Positions 50,684 to 60,400 of a stretch of 64,000 nt of DNA are shown here, in pieces. Below the pieces are notes generated by a model. The model searched no databases. It was not told the DNA's origin and worked only from the letters and a program-made list of their open reading frames with translations. Made by a program: the position numbers and the translations under genes. The stretch's first letter is position 1. Every line of letters begins with the position of its first letter. The stretch comes from RYN-122 sp963761655 (GTDB taxonomy: Bacteria > Actinomycetota > Actinomycetes > Mycobacteriales > SCTD01), in the NCBI GenBank assembly GCA_963761655.1, contig CAVXHI010000001.1, forward strand, positions 124,001 through 188,000, read 5' to 3'.

Positions 50684-52255
50684 ATGAGCAAGGGCGCTTC
50701 GTCGCTGTTCGGTGGGCCGGAGGTAGAGCGTCCGGAGATCGTCGTAGGGCTGGTGGGGGCTCTCGGGACCGACTTGGAAGCCGTGGACCGGGCGGTAAAG
50801 GACGCGCTCGTCGGCGTCGGCTACCGGTCGGAGACCGTGCGGGCGAGCGCGCTCATACACGAGCTGGCGGCAAACAGCGGCATCGTCTTCCCCGAGCCGG
50901 TGACGAAGATCGACGGGCTTATGGATTTGGGTGACGCCCTTCGGCAGGCGGTCGACCATGGGGCTGCGGCTGCTGCTCTGGCGGTCTTGCGTGTCTCCAG
51001 CCTGCGGGAGGGTGAGGTCCGGGCGGAGTCGGGGGAGGTGGAGTCGCACGCGACGGTGGTGCGGCAGCTCAAGCACCCGGACGAGGTCCGGCTGCTGCGA
51101 TCGGTGTACGGGCCGAGGTTCGTGCTGGTGGGCGCTTGGGCGCCGCGGGCGGAGCGGGAGAAGGCGGTGGCGGACCGCCTGCGGCGGCACCACCCCGGAC
51201 GGAGGGACGCCTGGTACTCCGAGCAGGTGAGCCGATTGCTCGAACGGGATGAGAAGGACGGCAAAGACCGACTCGGCCAGCGTGTCCGGGACACGTTCCA
51301 GATGGCGGACGCGTATGTCGCCTTGCTTCCGGGGCGCGAGATTTCGCCACAACTCACGAGACTGGTGCGGTTGCTCTTCGGCGCGCCGTTCGAGACGCCG
51401 ACGGCGTTCGAGCAGGCGATGTTCCAGGCGGCTGGGGCGCGGCTGCGGTCGGCGGACGCGGGCCGGCAGGTCGGCGCGGTGGTCGTCGACGGCGACGGAG
51501 AGCTACTTGTAACAGGAACGAACGAGGTCCCAAAGGCGGGGGGCGGGCAGTACTGGGCTGACGATGACGTCGATCATCGGGACTTCCGATACGGCTACGA
51601 CGGTAACGAGCGGCAGAAGCTGGCCCTGATCACGGAGGTGCTCCAGCGCTTGAAGGACTCGCCGGGCTGGCTGGCCGAGGATCGAGCGGCGGGCGACGTC
51701 GAGGAGATGGCGTTGGAGGCGCTGAACGGCAGCGGGCCGCTTCGGGACAGCCGTATTGGTGATCTGCTGGAGTTCGGACGGGTCGCTCACGCGGAGATGG
51801 CGGCCATCTGCACGGCGGCGCGGCGTGGCACGGCGCTCGGCGGTATGACGATGCTGAGTACGACGTATCCGTGCCACGAGTGCGCCCGCCTGATCATCGC
51901 CTCCGGGATAAGCCGAGTGGTCTACGTCGATCCATACCCAAAGTCGCAGGTGCCGCAGATGTACCGGCACGAGATCGTCGACGGGCCGTTGGATGACGAT
52001 CGGCGGGTCGTGTTCGAGCCGTTCCAGGGGATCGCGCCCAGGCTCTACAGGTCCGTGTTCGCGATGCCTCTGCGGGCCCGCGACGAGGTGACGGGGGACT
52101 ACCTCGACTGGGACCCCGCCCAATCCCGACCGAGGCTGGTTGCGGAGGCTGAGATCAGCTCGTCTGTCGGTCCGCTGGAAGACAGCGTGATCAACAGCCT
52201 CGAGGCGGCATTGCGGGAGGCTCTGTGGCTGGCCAAGGTGAAGCTGGACGAGTGA
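50684..52255 (+). CDS. Anti-phage dCTP/dCMP deaminase (AvcD-like)
   Basis: 523 residues from ATG 50684 (AGGAG six bases upstream; GTG 50681 would be only three bases away). The N-terminal half is P-loop-NTPase-like: IVVGLVGALGTDLEAVDRAV, then GYRSETVRASALIH, REKAVADRLRRH. The C-terminal cytidine-deaminase domain has HAEMAA (His369, Glu371) and YPCHECARLI (Cys397, Cys400), the full zinc site of dCMP/dCTP deaminases, with ADAGRQVGAVVVDGDGELLVTGTNEVP before it. This two-domain layout is that of AvcD and related DCD defence proteins, which deplete dCTP/dCMP when phage infects and host transcription stops, releasing the inhibitor RNA. Lower GC than neighbours and an adjacent IS suggest transfer. 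Confidence 0.87.
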   Translation: MSKGASSLFGGPEVERPEIVVGLVGALGTDLEAVDRAVKDALVGVGYRSETVRASALIHELAANSGIVFPEPVTKIDGLMDLGDALRQAVDHGAAAAALAVLRVSSLREGEVRAESGEVESHATVVRQLKHPDEVRLLRSVYGPRFVLVGAWAPRAEREKAVADRLRRHHPGRRDAWYSEQVSRLLERDEKDGKDRLGQRVRDTFQMADAYVALLPGREISPQLTRLVRLLFGAPFETPTAFEQAMFQAAGARLRSADAGRQVGAVVVDGDGELLVTGTNEVPKAGGGQYWADDDVDHRDFRYGYDGNERQKLALITEVLQRLKDSPGWLAEDRAAGDVEEMALEALNGSGPLRDSRIGDLLEFGRVAHAEMAAICTAARRGTALGGMTMLSTTYPCHECARLIIASGISRVVYVDPYPKSQVPQMYRHEIVDGPLDDDRRVVFEPFQGIAPRLYRSVFAMPLRARDEVTGDYLDWDPAQSRPRLVAEAEISSSVGPLEDSVINSLEAALREALWLAKVKLDE

Positions 52256-52258
52256 TAC

Positions 52259-52274
52259 TCGAACGTGTGTTCGA
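52259..52274 (+). promoter_or_regulatory. LexA box (SOS operator)
   Basis: TCGAACGTGTGTTCGA: perfect TCGAAC-N4-GTTCGA palindrome, fitting the mycobacterial/actinobacterial LexA consensus TCGAAC(R)NNNGTTCGA. It sits four bases after the deaminase stop and 123 bases before the 57-aa protein start. A TACCCT (-10-like) at 52283-52288 places a -35 inside the box, so LexA would block this promoter. DNA damage should induce the downstream three-gene operon. Confidence 0.88.
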
Positions 52275-52396
52275 AACTGTCGTACCCTCGTGGGACGGTT
52301 GCCCGTACCAAGCTGCGGCGGGTCGCGACGTGACTGCGGGCGGCCGTGCACAATGAAGCCGTCGCGTCGGCGCGGGACGCACAGGAGGCAATGATC

Positions 52397-52570
52397 ATGG
52401 CGGACAACTGGATGGCACGAGAGTTCGCCAGGGCGAGCGAGAGGTCAAGCAACCTCCCGCCGCACGCCCGCCCGGTCGTGACAAGACCTGTTGTTTCCGG
52501 GCGGGCGAAGGGGCGCACCGCGCCTGGCCCCTCCGACGCTGAGGCGGCTGGCTCTTCGCGAAGCCAGTGA
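52397..52570 (+). CDS. 57-residue hydrophilic protein, first gene of the SOS operon
   Basis: ATG 52397 lies eight bases after AGGAGG; ATG 52391 is two bases away and unlikely. The product begins MADNWMAREFARASERSSN and continues as a Pro/Arg/Ser-rich, probably disordered chain ending GSSRSQ. No signal peptide, no helix of note beyond the first 15 residues, no Cys. Its stop overlaps the next start (GTGA), showing that it is translated and coupled. It could be a toxin, a tag or adaptor for the peptidase encoded two genes on, or a translation-coupling leader. Not similar to any family I recognise. Confidence 0.6.
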   Translation: MADNWMAREFARASERSSNLPPHARPVVTRPVVSGRAKGRTAPGPSDAEAAGSSRSQ

Positions 52571-53067
52571 CGGGCGCGCGCGCCGATCGTTCCGACGAGT
52601 CGGCGGCGACGGTGCCCTGGCAACGGTGGGCCCTGCCCTTGCTGGTCTGCTCCCCCGATCCGGGTGCGAGCGACGGCGAACATCCGCTGGACCGCGTCAG
52701 GATGCAGAAGGCCGTCTTCCTGCTCATCCAACGCGGCCCCGCGACCTGGCGAAGTTGTTACGTGTACGCCCCATACAACTGGGGGCCCTATTGCCGCGAC
52801 CTCAACGACGATCTTCGGCGGCTCGCCGATGCTCGCTTGGTGCGATTGTCCACCGCCGATGGCAATCGATACGGGCGATTTGAACTGACGTCCGATGGCG
52901 AGAAGATCGCGGCCGAGTTGCGCCGCCAACTCGCGCCGACTGAGCGTGAGTTCGTCTCGACGGTCCGGGCTTACGTCACGTCCAGAAACTTCAACGATCT
53001 TCTCCGCGAGGTCTACGCCGCCTACCCCGACTACGCATCCAAGTCGAAGTGGAGCGGTAGACGATGA
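52567..53067 (+). CDS. YwgA/DUF4065 (SocA)-like protein
   Basis: 166 residues, GTG start overlapping the previous stop. After a polar N-terminus the core reads DRVRMQKAVFLLIQRG, YVYAPYNWGPYCRDLNDDLRRL, ADARLVRLSTADG, YGRFELTSDGEKIAAEL. The pattern R-x-Q-K-x-x-F-L...Y-x-x-G/N-x-G-P-Y...L...LT-x-x-G is that of YwgA-type and DUF4065/SocA-like winged-helix proteins, often encoded in toxin-antitoxin or phage loci. Caulobacter SocA is a proteolytic adaptor delivering the SocB toxin to ClpXP, so pairing with a peptidase gene here is suggestive. The C-terminal ~45 residues (SRNFNDLLREVYAAYPDYA) are helical. The stop overlaps the peptidase start (ATGA). Confidence 0.6.
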   Translation: MTGARADRSDESAATVPWQRWALPLLVCSPDPGASDGEHPLDRVRMQKAVFLLIQRGPATWRSCYVYAPYNWGPYCRDLNDDLRRLADARLVRLSTADGNRYGRFELTSDGEKIAAELRRQLAPTEREFVSTVRAYVTSRNFNDLLREVYAAYPDYASKSKWSGRR

Positions 53068-53825
53068 CGATCGCGTTGGGGCTGGTCTGTAGCGACGGTG
53101 TTCTCGTCGCTAGCGACAGCATGGGGCACTCCGGCCCGATTGCGACGCGGGTCGAGAAGGCACGAGCGCTCACCGGCAGCCCCGTGGTCTGGGCCGTGTC
53201 GGGGTCGACGTTCACGACTCAGCGCATCGAGGAGTCGATCAGTAAGAACGATCGCAAGCGCTCGCTCAAGGTGACGCCCGCGAAGCTCGCAGACCGACTT
53301 CGACCGGTTGTGCAGGAGGCGTACACCGTTCCGTCGCCACCACCAGGTGTTGACCTTGACAACAGCGCTGTGCACGCCGCCGAGGCGCTGTTGCTGGGCT
53401 GGTGTGAGGGCGAGCCATCGTTCGTGCATCTCCCCGCCGACCTCGCGCCCGTCGACTGCTGCGGCCGGAGCTTTGTGGCCATCGGCTCGGGGCACGAGTT
53501 CGCCGCCGTCGTCCACGCCACGCTGAGGCACCAAGCAGGGCCGGCACTCACCCTCGAGCAGGGGATGTTGCTGGCGTACCGCATCGTCTCGACCGTCTGC
53601 GAGGTCTCGTCGTGGGGCGTCGCCCTCCCGGTGCAGATAGCTGTCGCGGACGCCGCCGGCGCGCGGGTCCTTGGGAGTCGAGACCTCGAAGACATCGATA
53701 CCGGTGTCCAGCGGTGGCTCGCCAGCGAGACGGCCGGTTTCCTGGGCGGCGACGGCGACGGCGACGACCGCGCGCCGCTGTCGCTACCGTCGCTGGTGCA
53801 GGGCCGCTCACAAGAAGCGGGCTGA
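53064..53825 (+). CDS. Proteasome-like N-terminal-threonine (Ntn) hydrolase
   Basis: 253 residues. It begins M-T-I-A-L-G-L-V-C-S-D-G-V-L-V-A-S-D-S. Removal of Met would expose Thr1, as in HslV and proteasome beta subunits without propeptide; Asp17 (SDS) and a Lys at 31 (RVEKARAL, two residues earlier than the usual Lys33) complete a Thr-Asp-Lys triad. FVAIGSGHEFAAVVHATL and VQIAVADAAGARVL match later beta-subunit strands. It has no ATPase partner (HslU, Mpa/ARC) in the window. The length fits a proteasome-fold monomer. Co-encoded by ATGA overlap with the SocA-like protein under a LexA box. Self-compartmentalising peptidase activity is inferred. Confidence 0.7.
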   Translation: MTIALGLVCSDGVLVASDSMGHSGPIATRVEKARALTGSPVVWAVSGSTFTTQRIEESISKNDRKRSLKVTPAKLADRLRPVVQEAYTVPSPPPGVDLDNSAVHAAEALLLGWCEGEPSFVHLPADLAPVDCCGRSFVAIGSGHEFAAVVHATLRHQAGPALTLEQGMLLAYRIVSTVCEVSSWGVALPVQIAVADAAGARVLGSRDLEDIDTGVQRWLASETAGFLGGDGDGDDRAPLSLPSLVQGRSQEAG

Positions 53826-54487
53826 TTGAGGCTGGCGGCGACCTGTAGGGGACCGGCGCTCGAGTCGCAGCGAAGTTGGGGCGGGTGCGGTGCGCCCTGG
53901 GTGGCCGTCACTCTCGTGCATGGGCGCCCTACCTCCAGCGCGTCGTAGGCCCCAAGAGGCGCCGACCAGCACGGCGACACCCGTTGACCAAGCCGCATCT
54001 GGCAGGACCGGGACCTACCACGGACGCCTTCCTTGCTGGCCTTGTGCGCTCCCGCTGCAACTTGGGTCGCCAGCCGGGGCTGCGCTCTGCCGTGCGTGCT
54101 GCAGCAACGTCCGCTCATGCCGCTGGTCGAGCCCAGTAAGGCGCGCGGCGACTGGCGCGGGTCGACGGTGCCCCCTACCTCGCCTCAAGGCGTCCCGTTC
54201 AACACATCGCTCCGCTAGGTCGTTCTCGTGACTGCCGCGAGCACCGGCCGTGCCCTCGGCCTTGCTGATGGCTGGGCGCCGACGGGCCCCTTCTACCTCT
54301 GGCGTCGGTACTTGAAGGGACAGGTTCCTAGCGCAATTAGGACATCTGGCGCAGCGCGGCTTGATCTTTGTCGAATCTTCGGGCGGGTTAGCCCGATCGG
54401 CAGACAGGGCTAGTCCTTCTGGGCCAGTGTCTCGGCCCTGACGGCGAGGGCAGTGGCTCTCGCGCTCTCCTGACCCTGGGGCATGCC
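53826..54487. other. Gene-free region between the SOS operon and the RHS gene
   Basis: About 660 bases. The open frames (for example a 299-codon one on the minus strand extending into the peptidase gene) are shadows: no ribosome-binding sites, Cys/Arg/Ser-rich products, no family resemblance. No tRNA, inverted repeat or clear terminator is visible. The last 170 bases have lower GC (caattaggacat, cttgatctttgtcgaatctt) and probably contain the RHS promoter. It may hold remnants of earlier insertions. Confidence 0.5.
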
Positions 54488-57400
54488 GTGCGCCGCTCTT
54501 TCGTCGTTGTCGTTTCCGCTGCTCTGCTTGCGGCGGGTGCTCCTACGCTGCCTGCGCTGGCCGCGCCGCCCTCGCCTGCCGCAGTCGCCGGCGCGGGTGC
54601 GCCGTCGGGTGCGGATGCGCGACGCTCGTCAGTGGGGGTGGCTGGCGGGGTCGGCAAGTCGCCTGACCCTCGGTCGGACACCGGGTCCTACGAGGCTCCG
54701 GAGCGCGCGTCGGCTGCGCCGATCCAGTCGGGGCCCGCAAGTTCACAGTCGTCGACGCACGCGCCGGCTGAGCCGGGCGTCAAGGCTGGGGACGAGACGG
54801 TGTCGCCGTTCGCGAGGCAGGTGCGGCAGGCGGACGGGTCGGTGCAGGCGACGTTCTTCGACCAGCCGGCGTTTGGCAAGGGCTCGGACGGCAAGCGGCG
54901 TCAGAGCGACAACGGCCTTGCCGAGACACCCGACAGCACGCAGGACGCGGCGGTCGCGGACCGGGCGTTCAAGCCGTTGAGGTTCGGCCGGTCGGCGAGC
55001 AAGCTGGTCGAGCTCGGGTTGGACGAGGGCCCTGTCCGGCTCGGCTCGAAGGACCTCAAGCTCGGCAAGCCGGAGCGCAGCGTCGACGGCGCTCTGCTTT
55101 ACCGGGACGTCGCGCGGGACACCGACCTCAAGCTCGCGCCGGCTGGTGCGGGTGTGCGGACCGAGCTGGTGCTGAAGTCCGCGAGCGCCCCGACGAGCTT
55201 CACGTTCGACCTGTCCGACCCGAAGGGACAGCTCGGGGACGGCAGCTACACCGCCTCGGGCGGTTACCGCTTCACCAGTCCGGTCGACGACGGCGTCCAG
55301 CTCGAGCTTGGCACTCCCTTCGCCTACAGCGTCGACGTCGCGCACCCGGGCTACATCGCCGGTGGCGAGGCCGGAAGCGCACTGCTCGACGTCCAACAGA
55401 TCAAGAACGGCTTCACGATCACCAAGACGGTCAACCCGGCGTGGCTGAAGGGCAAGAACTTCCCGGTCGTGCTGGACCCGGCCGTGACCTACTCGGCCGC
55501 GACCGCCCCCGTCGTCGACTGCACCATCATCAACAACGAGCTGGTCAACACGAACTTGTGCGGCACGACGAACCTGGAGATCGGCTACGGCTCCGGGACC
55601 GGCACCGCAGGGGCTCTGCGCCGGATGCTGTTCTTCTTCGGCGGCAACAACGACGGCAAGACGATCACCCCCGGAAGCACCATCGACAGCGCCAGCCTCC
55701 AGCTGACGATGCTGAAGAACTACCAGCCGGCCAACCCGGTGAAGACGGTCCTGTCGGCCTACCAGCAGGCAGCGTCGTGGTTCGACACCGCGACCTGGAA
55801 CAGCAGCCGGGTGGTCACGAACGCCACGACCGGCGCAAAGACCTTGACGCCCTGGGCCAACGGAGCCGGAGCCGGCAGCACGCCAGCCGCTGCGGGGACC
55901 AAGCAGCCGTCCGGCGCCGCCCTCCCGACAGCTGACAACAGCCCCTACAACCTGGACGTGACGGCGGCAGCCAAGAGCTGGGCCTCGGGCGCGACCTACA
56001 TGGGTCTGCAGGTGCGCATGGACGACGAGAACACCGCGTCGACCCGCGTCTTCGCGTTCGGCAGCCGCCTCGGCGCCTCAAGCACCTTCCCGAAGTACGT
56101 CGTGAACTACACGCCCCCGACCACGCCCGTCATCAGCAAGACCAGTGCGCCTGCGGTGACCGCGGCGGACTACGCCACCCCCGCACTTGCGGGGCTGGGC
56201 TTGGGCTCAGACCCGGCGGGCACGGCGCCCAAGGTGTACGGCCGCGGCCAGGCCGTCGTCTACACGGTCAAGGTCACCAACCCGGCGTCCGTAGCCCAGA
56301 GCGGCATCAAGGTCAATGACCCGCTCGATCCGGCGCTGAAGATCCTGCCCGGGAGCTTGTCCGGTTGCCCGTCGACGGCCGTGTGCCAGCTGAACCAGGC
56401 CGGACCGGGGCTGCAGGTCAACAACCTGACGCTCGGCCCGGGCGGCGTCGCCACGCTGACCTACACCGCGGTTGCCGACAACACGGTGGACCGGGCGTGC
56501 ACGGCGGTGAACAACACAGCGACCGTCACCACGATCGACAACACCACGAACAGCGCCACCAGCCAGCTCCTGGTGTGCGACCAGGCACTCGGGCTGGAGC
56601 CCTGGTGGTCCTACGCCGCGCCAACGACGCTGGGGCCGCAGGCGAGCGCACAGGTCAACGTCGCGACCGGCAACCTGGTCGCGCAGCAGGTCGACAGCAC
56701 CCCGACACAGGCCCACGGCAAGCTCTCGATGGTCCTGCGCCGGACCTACAACAGCCAGGACACGACCGTCGCGGCGCTCCCCGGCTCCGTCGGCGTCGGT
56801 TGGCAGCTCAACTTCGGCGAGGCCGGCGACGCCGTCGCCGACGGTCTCAGCCCGACCGCACTGTCCGTGCCGCGGCTGTCGACGGTCGCGAACCCCCTGC
56901 CGGTCGTGCTGGTCGACCGCGACGGCACCCGACACACATACACCAACCGCACCATCACCACCACGACCAGCACGCCTGCGCCGGTGCTGATGATGAGCAA
57001 GGACAGCAGCGGCAAGCTCGTCGCTGCCGCGAACGCTCCGGCGGCACTGCTGCCGCAACTGCTCGGCAGCGCGCTCGACCTGGCGAAGTTCACCTCGGTC
57101 TGCGTCGACAGCACCTACAGCCCGCCGCCCGGGGTGCACGCCGCGATGTGGCGCTACATCGGCGTCAACAGCGGTGCGACCGCCGGCTGCGCCAGCGCCA
57201 GCGGCTCGACGGGCCTGGTCAACCTCGGCTACGTGCTCATGCGGCCCGACCGGCTGCGCAGCGAGTTCAGCTGGGACGGCCGCCTGCTCGCCATGATTGA
57301 CCCGTCGGGAGTGCAGCTGCGCTACAAGTACGCCGGCACCAACCTCCAGCCGCTGCCGCTCGCGGGGGTGGAGGTCGGGCCGCTCGAGGCGATCTATGAG

Positions 57401-60400
57401 TACCGAGCCAGCAACTGCACCACCCCGGTCACGACCAGTGGCGTCGCCCCGGCGCTGTCGAGTGCCTGCCGCGCCTACCGGTTCAGCTACGCCACCCTGC
57501 CCGCCACCACCGTCGGTGGCGTCCCCACGCCGGCAAGGTCGACGACGAGCATCGTCGACCCGGCCGGGCGGACCACCACATACACGATGGACGCCGCGAC
57601 CCGGCACCTGATCGGCGTCACGAACCCCACGGGCGGCGGGAGCTGGGGCTACAGCTACTCGGGCATCGAAGGCGGCAGCTGCGGCCAAGCCTCGCTCGGT
57701 CAGCTGTGCTCGGTCACCGACCCGCGCGGCACCACCACCAGCTTCACCTACACGCCCGCCCCGGCCTCCCAGGGCGGCCCCGCCCGGATCGCGAGCGTCA
57801 CCGACCGGCGCGGCACCACGACCACGCTGGCCTACCCCAGCCCGACCGCGGTGACCGCGACCCGGGCCGGCAACCGGATCACGTCCTTCAGCAGCATTGA
57901 CAGCACCGGGCGGGCCGGCCGGCTCGAGCATGCCGACACCGCCGGGACGCTCTACGACCGGACTGTGTTCGGCTGGGACGGCGCGGGCGGTCTGTGCCGC
58001 CAGCCCGACCTCGCCGTGGACAACAACCTGTGCACCGTCATCCGCCGCTCGACCTTCAGCGGGACCGACGCCGCCGACACCGGCGCGCAGATCACCCGCA
58101 GCACCTTCAACGACCAGGGCCAGCCGGTCCAGATCGACCGGACCAACCCCGCCGGCGGCGTCGACCGGACCAGCTACGGCTACAGCCTGCAGGCCGTCGC
58201 CCCGAGCGGCAGCAGCGCCGTGCTGACGGACGAGATCCGCGCCGATGGGCACGTCCAGTCCGCCGCCCGGCCCGCCGCCACCTCACTGCTCTACACGGTC
58301 TCCGACCCGGTCGCGGTGCTCCCGCCGCGTGGGGCAGCGACCGGCGGGCCCGCGGGCAGCGCCTGCGTCAACACCCAGCCGTGCGCCAGCTACCTGACCG
58401 TCACCCTGCCGGACAACAACGCCGCCAAGGCACCGAACGCCAGCGACCCGAACGCGCTGCCGTGCAGCAACGGCGGTGGAGCGACGGCCAACACCGGTTT
58501 GGTGTGCGCGGTCCTCGCGCCCTCCTACGACGGCAGCACCACCGCGCCGGCGGGCAGCATCGCCCGGTCGGTCACCAAGTACGCGTACAACACCGACGGC
58601 CAGCGGACCCGGATGACCACCCCGCTCGCGGTCGCGACCGCCGGGACAGGTACGCCCGCCTCCTACAGCTACGGCTACTACGGCGATGGCGACACCGACC
58701 TGTCCGGCACGGCCCGGGCCAGCGGCTGGCTCAAGACCGTCACCGACCCCTACGCCAAGTTCATCGCCTACGGCTACGACAGCGCCGGCAACACCGTCCG
58801 CACCTGGGACCGCGCCGCCACTGACAAGGCGGGCTCGCCCGCGGCTGCTTACCCAGCGTCGGCTCCGGTATCAGCCGCGTATGCCCAGACGTTGTACGGC
58901 GAGGGCGACCCGAGCGACCTGGCCAACGGGCCGCTCGCGAAGCCGTGGCGCTACGTCCGGTCGGTCCGCGACCCGGTCGGCAACACCAGCAACACCTGCG
59001 TCGACCTGAACGGCAACCCGAACCTGAGCCGCTCCGCCCGCGGCAGCAACGGCAGTCCGATCCTCAGCTGCGCCGCCGCCCTCGCCGCCCCCGGCGCCTA
59101 CGACACCCTCTACGACACGACCAGCCCCGCAGGCGCAGCGCCGGACGACCGGCCGCTGAGCGTCCTCAAGCCCGAGGAAGCCGCCCGCAACGGCGCCGCC
59201 GCCGACACCGCGGCCCGCACCGGCTACAACGCCTACGGCGAGGTCGCGAGCACCACCGACCCGGCCGGCGCTGTCACGACGTACGCCTACGACGGCGCTG
59301 GCCGCCAGACCGGCAAGGCCTGGACCCGAGGAGCGAGCCCCAGCAACTCCGACGGAACCCCCACGGGCGCCTCGGCGCAGTGCAACCCCGGCACCCCGAC
59401 CACCGCTGCGGACGCGCCGCTGCCCACCGGCCGGATCAAGTGCACCAGCACCACCACCTACGACACGTTCGCCCAGCCCACCAGCAGCACCGACGCTGCC
59501 GGCGCCACGACGCTGATGAGCTACGACCGGCTCGGGCGGATGACCCAGAAGCTCGCGCCCCGCAGCTTCACCGGCGCCCCGACGCTCACAACCGTCATGA
59601 CCTACGACGCCGACGGCCACACCCTCGACGTCTGCTCCCCCCGACAGTTCACCGAGGGTGACGGCACCTGCACCTCCACCAGCCCGTACGCCACCCACAC
59701 CAGTTACGACCCCGCCGGACGCCCCGCGACCAGCACCACCTACCGGACCGTGGGCAGCCCGCTGGCAGCCACCATGCGCTATGACGCCGACGGCAACATG
59801 ACCGCCAGCACCGACCCGCGCGGCACCGTCCCAGTCAAGGCCGCGAACGGCACCACCAGCCCGGTCAGCGTCACCGTCACCACCAGCTACGACCTGCTCG
59901 ACCGCAAGACCAGCAGCAGCACCGCACGAGACACCAGCACCACCCTGACGACACGCTGGGTCTACAACGCCTCCGGCGACCTGCTCGCACAAGCCGCCCC
60001 AGGCGAGGCCGGCGACAACCCGGGCGGCCCCGCTGCCCGCATCACCGGCTACAGCTACGACCCGGACCACCGGGCGCTCGATACCGTCACCGCGCTGCAA
60101 GCAGCAGCCCTGGACCCGGGGACCATCAGCGGCGCGGTAGCGGGCAACCTCTCGGACGCGGCAGGGCAGAAGAACCTGCGCAGCCGGGTGCACTACGACG
60201 CGGACGGCAACATCGACGCCCGCTACAGCCCCCGCGCGTTCACCAGCACCAGCAACAGCGGCACCGCCGCGCTGCTCGCCGCCCCGGACGACCGGTTCAA
60301 GCTCATCGTCGCGTTCGACCGCGACGCCCGGCCCAGCCGGCAGGACGTCCCCCGCGGCGACAGCGGCGACAGCCTGCTCAACGACCCGCTCACCAACCCG

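Noticed and set aside
50378..51352. 324-codon minus-strand ORF antisense to the deaminase
   Set aside because: Shadow of the deaminase gene; composition and lack of motifs argue against coding.
53219..54118. 299-codon minus-strand ORF across the peptidase gene and the following gap
   Set aside because: Cys/Arg/Ser-rich translation with no fold signature; half is antisense to the peptidase gene; no ribosome-binding site.
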